From: Pseudomonas typographi
GTDB lineage: Bacteria; Pseudomonadota; Gammaproteobacteria; Pseudomonadales; Pseudomonadaceae
Direction: 5' to 3'
NCBI RefSeq assembly: GCF_014694385.1
Contig: NZ_JAAOCA010000015.1
Coordinates: 1-64,000, forward strand
DNA: 64,000 nucleotides
This document shows positions 52,651 to 60,448 of the stretch, in pieces. Under the pieces are notes generated by a model. That model did no database searches. It was not told where the DNA came from and was given only the letters and a program-made list of their open reading frames with translations. A program made the translations under genes and the position numbers. Numbering within the stretch: position 1 is the stretch's first letter; each line of letters begins with the position of its first letter.

Positions 52651-53084
52651 TAAAAGGTGTAAACAGCAATGAGGGGAATGTGGATAATTTTTCTCGGCAT
52701 CATCAGCACATCATGCTGGGGGCAAGCCTGCATTGTCCACAGCGAGGCTGACCACTTGGACGTGAAGGTATGCGAGGAAAACCGAAATATCCCCAGCCAA
52801 TTGTTCGCCGAGGGCTTTTGCAAACCTTCATTGAAGGGGCAGAAGGTCACTGTCAGTTATGCCGAACACTGCCCCGCCGGGGCTTTCGGGGTCTGCAGCA
52901 ATGCCCATGTGGATAACATGCCTTACCGGCAAGATATCCATTATTACGGCGTGGCGGCCGACGAGCGATTCCTGCAACCCTTCTGCGCGCAGAAGAGCCA
53001 GGGCGTGTGGATAAAACCCTGACCCGCCCCTCCCGCCAACCCGACCCAAGGGCTGTGACCCGTAGTCAATCAGACTTATCCACA
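51858..53084. promoter_or_regulatory. Cluster of DnaA boxes
   Basis: Six exact 9-mers TTATCCACA or its complement TGTGGATAA at 51858-51866, 52049-52057, 52679-52687, 52908-52916, 53006-53014 and 53076-53084, plus a one-mismatch box TTGTCCACA at 52733-52741. Orientation is mixed. They span the CobW-like gene, the small secreted-protein gene and the convergent gap after it. Elsewhere in the window I noticed one exact copy (about 32729). Confidence 0.75.
52669..53022 (+). CDS. Small Cys-rich secreted protein, function unknown
   Basis: A 117-residue protein with a signal peptide (IIFLGIISTSCWGQA) and six cysteines in the mature part (residues 21, 35, 51, 68, 76, 106), which suggests disulfides in the periplasm. 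The segment NIPSQLFAEGFCKPSLKGQKV and the ending QGVWIKP look conserved-type. I do not recognise a domain. ATG at 52669 follows AAGGTG. Three of the six exact DnaA boxes lie in its coding sequence. Confidence 0.7.
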   Translation: MRGMWIIFLGIISTSCWGQACIVHSEADHLDVKVCEENRNIPSQLFAEGFCKPSLKGQKVTVSYAEHCPAGAFGVCSNAHVDNMPYRQDIHYYGVAADERFLQPFCAQKSQGVWIKP

Positions 53085-53130
53085 CCCCGACTGCGCCGGT
53101 AGAACACCCCAGAGTCAGTGCACAGGGTAC

Positions 53131-53154
53131 GCTATAAATTATGTTGTAACGCTA
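53131..53154. other. AT-rich patch beside parS
   Basis: CTATAAATTATGTTGTAAC is a short AT-rich run in a GC-rich, convergent gap where no promoter is needed. It lies between the last DnaA box and parS. Confidence 0.4.
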
Positions 53155-53162
53155 TGGCGAGG

Positions 53163-53176
53163 GTTCCACGTGGAAC
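53163..53176. promoter_or_regulatory. parS: parS site (ParB/Spo0J binding)
   Basis: GTTCCACGTGGAAC is the perfect 14-bp core of the chromosomal parS palindrome. It lies in the convergent gap, 1 nt from the stop codon of the DUF3617 gene. In pseudomonads ParB binds such sites near oriC to drive chromosome segregation. The outer bases are G and G rather than T and A. Confidence 0.88.
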
Positions 53177-53177
53177 G

Positions 53178-53699
53178 TTAACTGCGTGGTTTTACGGCGC
53201 CGCAGTCGGTGCCCAACCATAAGGCCCGGGTATTCATGCTGCCCTGCTGGCTTGTGCCAGAGGCATTAAACGTCCCCGATACGGTGGTGGTGAATTCGCG
53301 ATCGCTGAGAAAATGTGCCTCACCTGCCCCCTGAGCCTTCGGGCAATTGAAGCGGAATTTCCACACGTTGCCTTTACGTTCCGTGATCTGCTGGGTGCAG
53401 CCGGACTTCGGGTCTTGCAGAGGGATGTCGTTGGTTTTGACTTGCTCGGGGGTCAGGCAGGAGCGGATGCCGTTACCGCCCACGGTAATACCCTGGTTCG
53501 CGAGTGCCTGCTCCATCATCGTTCGCTGCTCTGGGGCCAGGTTCTTCAGTTGGTCGAGCATAAACTGCATGTCTGGCAGCGGCTTACCATCGACTTGCAT
53601 GTTGCTGGTGGTGAGCTCCCATAAGCCGGGTTGTAACATTTGCCCGTGGGCCAGGGGCGCCAACAACAAGGTTAAAAGTACCGCGGCGCGAGAACGCAT
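53178..53699 (-). CDS. DUF3617 periplasmic protein
   Basis: A 173-residue exported protein with a signal peptide (AAVLLTLLLAPLAHG). The start of the mature part, LQPGLWELTTSNMQVDGKPLPDMQ, and SCLTPEQVK followed by SGCTQQITERKGNVWKFRFNCP are typical of DUF3617, whose function is unknown. ATG at 53699 follows TGGAGG; an upstream extension is not supported. Confidence 0.85.
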   Translation of the reverse strand: MRSRAAVLLTLLLAPLAHGQMLQPGLWELTTSNMQVDGKPLPDMQFMLDQLKNLAPEQRTMMEQALANQGITVGGNGIRSCLTPEQVKTNDIPLQDPKSGCTQQITERKGNVWKFRFNCPKAQGAGEAHFLSDREFTTTVSGTFNASGTSQQGSMNTRALWLGTDCGAVKPRS

Positions 53700-53830
53700 G
53701 AAAATGCCTCCAGTGATCAACAGGCACTTTGACACGAATAAGAACAATACGTTGCGCAGGGGTAGATGCCGCGTCGGAACCCCGCTATGGTCCCAGGCAG
53801 CACAATGTCGTTTTCCTGGCGTGGAACCTT

Positions 53831-55270
53831 ATGGATTATCACATACCCGTTTTTCTCGTTTACGTGCTTGGCTTTATACACCTGTTGGGCGTCGCCGCCG
53901 CGATACACGCGCTGTTTACCGTACGCACCGCCCAAGGCGCCATCGCCTGGGCCATGTCGCTGTTTTTCATCCCTTACGTTACGTTGGTGCCCTACCTGAT
54001 CTTCGGCCGTAGCGCGTTCGATGCTTACATCCGTGCGCGGCGCCAAGCCAATAGGGAGATGCACAATGCCATCGCCGACCTTAACTGGCGGCCATGGATC
54101 GAAGAAGCCATCGCGGCGAAGGCGTCGGAGGCGTATGGCGCGCTGCGCGCATTGCGCAGGCTCGGGCGCACGCCTTGCCTGGCTAATAACCGGGTGGGCC
54201 TGCTGATAAACGGGGAGGCGACCTTTACCGAGATCCTAGGCGCCATACGTGACGCGCGCCACGTGGTGCTGGTGCAGTTTTTCATCATCCACGACGACCT
54301 GATCGGCCGCAGGCTGCAAGCGTGCCTGATGGAAAAGGCTGCCGAAGGGGTGGAAATCTATGTGCTATACGACAAAGTCGGCAGCCATGCCCTGCCTTCG
54401 GCCTACATCGCCACGCTGCAGCGGGCCGGCGTGAAAATCAAAGCCTTCGCCACCCGCAAAGGCTTGATCAATCGATTCCAGGTCAATTTTCGAAACCACC
54501 GAAAAATCGTCGTCGTCGATGGCGAAAAGGGCTTTGTCGGTGGCCTCAACGTGGGCGACGAATACCTGGGCGACGACCCGCGCCTTTCACCCTGGCGAGA
54601 TACCCACGTGTGGGTAGTCGGCCCGGCCGTGGCCAGTTTGCAGGAGTCGTTCGCCGAGGATTGGTACTGGGCGGCCCGGGAGCTTCCACCGCTGTTACTA
54701 CCCGACCACTACCCGGAAGACGGCGTGCTTTGCCAAGTATTGGCAACCGGCCCAGCCGACCCTAACGAAACCTGCGCATTGTTTTTTCTCGAAGCCATCC
54801 ACAGCGCGAAGCGACGAATCTGGATCACCAGCCCTTACTTCATCCCCGATGAAGCGATGCTCGCGGCCTTGCGCTTGGCGGTGTTGCGTGGCGTGGAGGT
54901 ACGCATCCTGCTGCCGGCCCGGCCTGACCACAAGATAGTATATGCCGCGTCCAGCTTGTATGCGTTCGAGGCGGTACGCGCGGGCGTGCGGATGTTCCGC
55001 TACCGCCCGGGCTTTCTCCATCAAAAGGTGGTACTGATCGACGACCACGTGAGCGCCATTGGCAGCGCCAACATGGATAACCGGTCTTTCCGCCTGAATT
55101 TCGAGGTGATGTTGATTACCGTGGACGCTGACTTTGCCGCCCAGGTAGAACACATGCTCGATGCCGACTTCGCCCTGGCACGGGAAATTACGGCACAGGA
55201 CAGCGAGCGTACGCACCGCCTGCAAAAGCTGGGGATGCGGGTGGCCCGGCTGATTTCACCGATTCTTTAG
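53831..55270 (+). CDS. clsA: Cardiolipin synthase A
   Basis: A 479-residue phospholipase D-superfamily enzyme that makes cardiolipin from two phosphatidylglycerols. Two N-terminal membrane helices (about 5-55) precede two HKD active sites: [19 protein letters not shown] and [26 protein letters not shown] at 53831 ([13 protein letters not shown]) gives the usual length; the open frame upstream to 53729 is unlike the family. Confidence 0.95.
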   Translation: MDYHIPVFLVYVLGFIHLLGVAAAIHALFTVRTAQGAIAWAMSLFFIPYVTLVPYLIFGRSAFDAYIRARRQANREMHNAIADLNWRPWIEEAIAAKASEAYGALRALRRLGRTPCLANNRVGLLINGEATFTEILGAIRDARHVVLVQFFIIHDDLIGRRLQACLMEKAAEGVEIYVLYDKVGSHALPSAYIATLQRAGVKIKAFATRKGLINRFQVNFRNHRKIVVVDGEKGFVGGLNVGDEYLGDDPRLSPWRDTHVWVVGPAVASLQESFAEDWYWAARELPPLLLPDHYPEDGVLCQVLATGPADPNETCALFFLEAIHSAKRRIWITSPYFIPDEAMLAALRLAVLRGVEVRILLPARPDHKIVYAASSLYAFEAVRAGVRMFRYRPGFLHQKVVLIDDHVSAIGSANMDNRSFRLNFEVMLITVDADFAAQVEHMLDADFALAREITAQDSERTHRLQKLGMRVARLISPIL

Positions 55271-55378
55271 CCTTGAGACAATTGAAGGAGTTTCCTACAG
55301 CAAGTGGGGAATTATCCTGCATCCAGCTCTTATGCCGACGGCGTTTAATCCACCTTTTCCAATAAGGTGAAAAAACCC

Positions 55379-55678
55379 ATGCCCAAACATAATCTTTTCC
55401 CGACGGTGCCAAGTACCCTCGGGGATGCGGTGGTCGAGAGCTGCTTGTCCATCAACACCCCCAGCGCACAGATAGGCCTGTTGAACCTACTGGAGCTGGC
55501 CGAGCACAGTATTTGCCAAGAGAACGACGAAACGCTGCATACCCTGGTGTTTCGTAGCGGCAAACGCTTGCGCATCCACAGCGACGGCAAGGTAGTCACC
55601 GTGGTGGGCCGGCGGATCGCCTTCCACCCCAGCGAAATTTACCCGTTCAATACCTTGCTGGGAGAACCCGGCGCCTGA
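55379..55678 (+). CDS. Hypothetical protein next to the LRR gene
   Basis: A 99-residue soluble protein from ATG 55379, with AAGGTG upstream. QIGLLNLLELAEHSICQENDE looks helical, and TLVFRSGKRLRIHSDGKVVTVVGRRIAFHPSEIYPF looks like a beta-rich half. I recognise no family. It lies 314 nt before the LRR gene on the same strand and could belong to the same accessory insertion. Confidence 0.55.
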   Translation: MPKHNLFPTVPSTLGDAVVESCLSINTPSAQIGLLNLLELAEHSICQENDETLHTLVFRSGKRLRIHSDGKVVTVVGRRIAFHPSEIYPFNTLLGEPGA

Positions 55679-55992
55679 TAGGAAACCACTCCGGCCAGAG
55701 GCCCAGCGTGCACAAAATAGATCGAACACCCCCCGGGGTGTTCACTGTCGGGCAGCAGATGGCAGGGCGCCGGAGCCACCCTCTACATCCTCTGCCCCCA
55801 GCGGCAACCACTAGGGCCCCACCTAACCCACTTCTAAAACAGCGCCCAAATGCGGAACTCACTTCGCTGAAACCGCCACACACCACGGCAGCTTGAGCGT
55901 TCTGAGGGAGCAGCTGGTCGTGCGGCTTCGGCTGTACACGCCCCATCGGATAGCCAGGCGGTGTTCTTCGGCAGTGAACAGGTAGAAGGCAT
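55679..55992. other. Gap upstream of the LRR gene
   Basis: Contains a 9-bp perfect inverted repeat GAACACCCC-CC-GGGGTGTTC at 55724-55743, which could be a terminator stem for the upstream gene or an operator. No HrpL-type promoter (GGAACC-N16-CCAC) was found. The rest shows no clear feature. Confidence 0.45.
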
Positions 55993-57249
55993 ATGGTTGG
56001 ATTCACCGCGCATTTTAACTCTTTGATGAACTTGGGCAGGTCGCAATTTGAGGAGCCTGCCCCGACCGCCACCGAGCATAAGCTGCCAGCAGAACTGCGT
56101 TTGAAAATCGTTCAGCAGGTTGCTGCGGATACGTTGTCTGACGCTCAACGGCAGGCGTGCTCGCGCCAGCATGCAGAAACCATGGCAGCCAAAGCGCTAG
56201 CCCGCCTGGCCCTGGGCAATAAGGGGTGGGCCCAGTGCGCATTCACCGCCGAACAAGACCGCCCCTCGGTTGGCCTGACAATGAGCCGCAATGCCATTGC
56301 TCGGCTGGCGCGCCGGTCAGGTGGCGATATCGACCGGTTCCGCACCAGCGTCAGCCATCTGCTGAACCAGCGTAAGCACATTGAGGTGCCATTCAGCATG
56401 CTGGCCGAGGAGCAACAGCAAGTCGTATTCCAGGCCCTGCTCAAAACGCCGCCGTCGCACCATCTGCATTTGAAAGGGTTTGCCCCGCACAACGCTGCTT
56501 ACGTTCCGCTCATAGCCGAGCGAGGCCCGGCGTCGATGAAAGTCTCGGTAGACCTGACCGACCAAGCGCTCGACGACAGCCACCTGGCGCAGTTGAATGC
56601 ACTGTTCGCCTCGCCCCAGCCTAAGTTGGCCAGCATCGATTTGCGTTGGAACCCATTCTCACAGGCCCAACTGGACGCGTTACCCCCGGTGCATGGGGCG
56701 ACGCAGCTGCAGCACGAGTGGAACGACATGAGCGCTCAGGCTGCGAGTATTGTGCGTAACGTGCTCGATCAGGGCGAAGACAAATCGATTTTGGACCTTT
56801 CCAGCTTTCGCGACCTGGCCGATGAAGACCTGCAGGCGATCACCGCCGCGATGGAAAAAAATATTGGTCGCCATTCTGCGTTGTATCTGAACCACGGGTT
56901 AGGCCCCACCAACCGCATCGCCGAACAGGGCACCCGGGCGATTGCCTCGATGCTGGAACATCCGGATTGCCGCCTGGCCATACTCAACCTGGTTGCGGGC
57001 GGCGTGAACGATCAGGGGGCCAGTGCCCTCGCGCGGGCATTGGCCAGCGGGCATTGCCCGTTGGTCAAACTCAACTTGAGCGCCAATGAGATAACCCCGG
57101 CGGGTGCCACCGCACTGGCAGACGCCATCAATCGATCTCACGGCAAGCTGGAATCCCTTAACCTGCGCGACAATCTGTTGGACGGGCCCAGCCGGGCAGT
57201 TTTACGGGCCGCCGCCGATCTCAAGGGGATACTGCTGGATATGGGCTGA
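55993..57249 (+). CDS. Leucine-rich-repeat protein with F-box-like N terminus
   Basis: A 418-residue protein. Residues 31-40 (LPAELRLKIV) followed by a helical segment resemble the start of an F-box. The middle (about 100-200) is helical and unassigned. From about 205 there are RI/NLR-type leucine-rich repeats: LASIDLRWNPFSQAQLDAL, ILDLSSFRDLADEDLQAI, LAILNLVAGGVNDQGASAL, LVKLNLSANEITPAGATAL, LESLNLRDNLLDGPSRAVL. No signal peptide or membrane helix. The design recalls plant-pathogen effectors with F-box plus LRR (GALA type), but no secretion genes are nearby. ATG follows GAAGG. Confidence 0.7.
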   Translation: MVGFTAHFNSLMNLGRSQFEEPAPTATEHKLPAELRLKIVQQVAADTLSDAQRQACSRQHAETMAAKALARLALGNKGWAQCAFTAEQDRPSVGLTMSRNAIARLARRSGGDIDRFRTSVSHLLNQRKHIEVPFSMLAEEQQQVVFQALLKTPPSHHLHLKGFAPHNAAYVPLIAERGPASMKVSVDLTDQALDDSHLAQLNALFASPQPKLASIDLRWNPFSQAQLDALPPVHGATQLQHEWNDMSAQAASIVRNVLDQGEDKSILDLSSFRDLADEDLQAITAAMEKNIGRHSALYLNHGLGPTNRIAEQGTRAIASMLEHPDCRLAILNLVAGGVNDQGASALARALASGHCPLVKLNLSANEITPAGATALADAINRSHGKLESLNLRDNLLDGPSRAVLRAAADLKGILLDMG

Positions 57250-57911
57250 ACGGGTTCACAACGCGTCGCCGGGCACTGCCAACCTAATGTGGCACCTCTT
57301 CGCTTGGCTGCACGATTTTAGCGGTGCTTGCGCTACCGGGCCGCATTGCTGCTTCTTGCCTTAGCTTGGGTCGGGCTCGTCGCAACGCCTCGCCCCACAG
57401 CAGCCTTACCCGCCAGCGCTCATATGAACGTCTGAAACACCACATTAGCTGATTTGGGAGACGCACTCGGTCATCGTACAAGATGGTTTGCAACCATGCA
57501 CAAGGGCCTGGTCTGTCGCTTTTAGCCTTTCAGTTCGGCACCCGTAGCAGATAAGCGCTGCGGCTTTCGGTCACGCTTGACACCCATAAAAATTTCACGA
57601 TGCCATTCTTGACGAACGGTAGTATGATGACTGCTCCGTGATGAGCCAGACGATACCCAAGTATCGCGCTCTTTCTGTCGTGCTGGTGTTAGCCCGCCGC
57701 GCCGATGTGATCAATCATAAGTAGAGCAGCCGCCCAGGCCTGCCACCCCTTCCCTGCCTATGCGGCCTATCCGCGCCTTACGTTCGCCTGTGACATGGCG
57801 GGTCGGGCAGGCTGGCGGCTGGTTTTCCGAAGGGGCTTGCACACCGTCTAGAGAGCGCTCGGCCGTTATCTTGCGTCGTCCGGTTCTGCAAGCAGCTTAG
57901 GTGAGCCCAAT
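57250..57911. other. Gap between LRR gene and dehydrogenase operon
   Basis: Holds repeat copy G (57283-57449). The remaining 460 nt is locally AT-rich near 57580-57640, where TTGACA (about 57578) could be a -35 element for the dehydrogenase operon; a good -10 is not clear. No protein-like frame. Confidence 0.45.
57283..57449. repeat. Dispersed intergenic palindromic repeat, copy G
   Basis: Ends CTAATGTGG and CCACATTAG are perfect inverses. Read on the minus strand it has GTGGTGTTTCAGACGTTC, GGGCGAGGCGTTGCGACG, CAGCAATGCGGCC and CGTGCAGCC, the same order of blocks as copies E and B. Confidence 0.75.
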
Positions 57912-58631
57912 ATGTTGTTAGCCTCGCAAACGTCCCGACGAAAGTTTTTGCTCTCTTCTTTGATCGCCCTACCTGCAATGGGCGTTTCGGTGAAAGGCCT
58001 GAGCGCCGCCATCGCGGCGGATATGGTGGCACCGAGCCTCGAAACCTATAAACCGGTGTTTTTCGATGCGGCCGAATGGGCCTTTATCATGGCGGCATGC
58101 GACTGCCTGATACCGGGCGGTGGCCGCGGCCCCGGCGCGCTAGACACCAATGTGCCGGTATTCGTCGACCAACAATTGGCCGGCGACCTGGGCAGCGAAA
58201 TCTACCTGGAAGGCCCGTTCGACCTCAAGGCGCCCGCCACCCTGGGCTATCAGTTGCCGTATCGCCCCCAGCAGGTGCATCGCAACGGCATCAAGGCCGC
58301 CCAGGCCTGGTGCCAGCAGGCCCACGGCGCCAACTTCGCCGCGCTGGACGCCGCCGCCAAAACCGACGCCCTGAAAAACCTGCAAGCCGGCAAGGTGGAT
58401 TTCACCGCGTTTGGCGAAGAGGTCGTGGGCTCGAAGTTCTTCTTTGGCGAACTGCTCGCGCTGGTCAAGCAAGGCTACCTAGCCGACCCCATCTACGGCG
58501 GCAACAAGGGTATGAAGGCCTGGATCGCCATCGGCTTTCCCGGTGCGCGTGCCAGCTACCTGGAGTGGGTCGCCCAGCACAACGTCAAATACCCCTTGGG
58601 CCCGGTCAGCCTCAGCGGCGAACGCGGCTAA
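57912..58631 (+). CDS. Gluconate 2-dehydrogenase-type gamma subunit
   Basis: A 239-residue small subunit of a membrane flavo-cytochrome dehydrogenase. The N terminus SRRKFLLSSLIALPAMGVS is a twin-arginine signal, which carries the folded FAD subunit across the membrane with it. The family core is PVFFDAAEWAFIMAACDCLIPGGGRGPGALDTNVPVFVDQQL. First of three genes; ATG follows AGGTGA. Confidence 0.88.
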   Translation: MLLASQTSRRKFLLSSLIALPAMGVSVKGLSAAIAADMVAPSLETYKPVFFDAAEWAFIMAACDCLIPGGGRGPGALDTNVPVFVDQQLAGDLGSEIYLEGPFDLKAPATLGYQLPYRPQQVHRNGIKAAQAWCQQAHGANFAALDAAAKTDALKNLQAGKVDFTAFGEEVVGSKFFFGELLALVKQGYLADPIYGGNKGMKAWIAIGFPGARASYLEWVAQHNVKYPLGPVSLSGERG

Positions 58632-58667
58632 CCCGCGCTTACTGCGACTCAACTTATCGAGAGATTT

Positions 58668-60437
58668 ATGGCAAACATTACCAATGACGAGGTCGACGTT
58701 GTGGTCGTCGGCCTGGGCTGGGCCGGCTCGCTGATGAGCATCGAACTCGCCCAAGCAGGCTTGAAGGTTCGTGCGCTGGAGCGCGGCGAGGACCGCAACA
58801 AAGCGGATTCCGCCTACCCGAAACCGGCCGACGAATACGCCTATGGCGTGCGTAACAAGATCATGGTCACCCCCAGGGACGGCGCCCTGACCGTTCGCCA
58901 CAACCTCAACGATACCGCGCTACCTACCCGCCAGTGGGGCGCGTTCGTACCCGGCACCGGCGTCGGCGGCTCGGGCCTGCACTGGACGGGGGTATTGATT
59001 CGCCCCACGCCCACCGACATCAAGCTAAAAACCTACGCCGACCAGGCCTACAAACCAGGGCAACTGGGCGAGGGCATGCAGGTGCAAGACTTCCCCTTCA
59101 CCTGGGAAGAGATCGAGCCTTACATGGACAGGTTCGACAAGATCTGTGGCCTCTCTGGCAACACCGGCAACCTGCAGGGCCGCATCCTCGAAGGCGGCGA
59201 CCCGTTCGAGGGGCCGCGCTCCAGCCCCTTCCCGCTGCCGGCGCTGGAAGACACGCTCAATACCAGCATGTTCGCCGAGGCCGCGCGCAAGCTGGGTTAC
59301 CACCCGTTCCCCAACCCTTCGGCCAACGTGTCGCGTGCGTGGACCAACCCCTACGGTAATCAGATCGCGCCGTGCAACTACTGCGGCTACTGCAGCAAGT
59401 ACCCCTGCCTGAACTTCTCCAAGGCTTCGCCGCAAACCGCGGTGCTGGATTCGCTCAAGCGCATGGAGAACTTCTCTTACCGCACCCATGCCAACGTGCT
59501 GCGGGTAGACCTGCACCCGGATGGCAAGACGGCGCGCGGGGTCACCTACGCCGACGCCCAGGGCAACGAAGTGTTCCAGCCGGCGAAGATCGTGGTGCTG
59601 GCGGCGTTCCAGTTCGTCAACGTGCGGTTGATGCTGCTGTCGAAAATCGGCCCGGCCTATGACCCGGTCAGCGGCACGGGCACCGTGGGCCGCAACTATG
59701 CATTCCTCAGCAACGGCGCCACCACGCTGTTCTTCAAGGATAAGAACTTCAACCCGTTCGCCACCGCTGGCGCGACCGGGCAGATGTTCAACGACGTGTC
59801 GCCGGGCAATTTCGACGGCCCGGCGCTGGGGATCATTGGCGGCGCCAAGATCCACAGTTCCCAATCCACCGGCACGCCCATCAGCACCTCGCTGCCGGCC
59901 GGCACGGCGGGCTGGGGCCAGGGTTGGAAAGACGGCATGGTGGACTGGTACGGCCATTCGATGAAGATCGGCATCACCACCAGTTGCATGTCCTACCGCG
60001 GCCACTACCTTGACCTCGACCCGACCTACAAAGACCCATGGGGGCTGCCGCTGCTGCGCATCACCTTCGACTGGAAGCAGAACGAACTGAAGCTGCAGCA
60101 ATACCTGCGCAAGATCGTGCTCAACATCACCCAGGAACTGGGCCCAGACAGCTATAGCGAAGGCTACCTGGGGCTGGACGCGCACTGGGACATCACCAAG
60201 TACGTGTCTACCCACAACGTGGGCGGCGCGGTGATGGGCGACTCGCCGAAAACCAGCGCGCTGAACCGTTACCTGCAAAGTTGGGACGTACACAACGTGT
60301 TCGTGCCCGGTGGCAACGCCTTCCCGCAGAACTTCCAGGCCAACCCCACCTCGATGATCGGCTCGCTGACCCTGTGGGCTGCCCAGGCTATCAAGGACCA
60401 GTACCTGAAGAACCCCGGCCCACTGGTGAGCGTATGA
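58668..60437 (+). CDS. Gluconate 2-dehydrogenase-type GMC FAD subunit
   Basis: A 589-residue GMC oxidoreductase. GLGWAGSLMSIELAQAGLKV binds FAD, and GTGVGGSGLHWTGVLIRP is the second GMC element. CNYCGYCSKYPC (about residue 240) is the Cys cluster that holds an Fe-S centre in related FAD dehydrogenases. The catalytic-His region is HNVGGAVMG and NAFPQNFQANPTS. It oxidises a sugar or sugar acid in the periplasm (gluconate to 2-ketogluconate is most likely in Pseudomonas; 2-ketogluconate or sorbitol are alternatives). It lies 36 nt after the gamma subunit gene. Confidence 0.88.
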   Translation: MANITNDEVDVVVVGLGWAGSLMSIELAQAGLKVRALERGEDRNKADSAYPKPADEYAYGVRNKIMVTPRDGALTVRHNLNDTALPTRQWGAFVPGTGVGGSGLHWTGVLIRPTPTDIKLKTYADQAYKPGQLGEGMQVQDFPFTWEEIEPYMDRFDKICGLSGNTGNLQGRILEGGDPFEGPRSSPFPLPALEDTLNTSMFAEAARKLGYHPFPNPSANVSRAWTNPYGNQIAPCNYCGYCSKYPCLNFSKASPQTAVLDSLKRMENFSYRTHANVLRVDLHPDGKTARGVTYADAQGNEVFQPAKIVVLAAFQFVNVRLMLLSKIGPAYDPVSGTGTVGRNYAFLSNGATTLFFKDKNFNPFATAGATGQMFNDVSPGNFDGPALGIIGGAKIHSSQSTGTPISTSLPAGTAGWGQGWKDGMVDWYGHSMKIGITTSCMSYRGHYLDLDPTYKDPWGLPLLRITFDWKQNELKLQQYLRKIVLNITQELGPDSYSEGYLGLDAHWDITKYVSTHNVGGAVMGDSPKTSALNRYLQSWDVHNVFVPGGNAFPQNFQANPTSMIGSLTLWAAQAIKDQYLKNPGPLVSV

Positions 60438-60448
60438 GGAACGACGCC

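Noticed and set aside
55679..55992. HrpL-type promoter upstream of the LRR gene
   Set aside because: GGAAACC near 55681 lacks a matching CCAC element at the required spacing.
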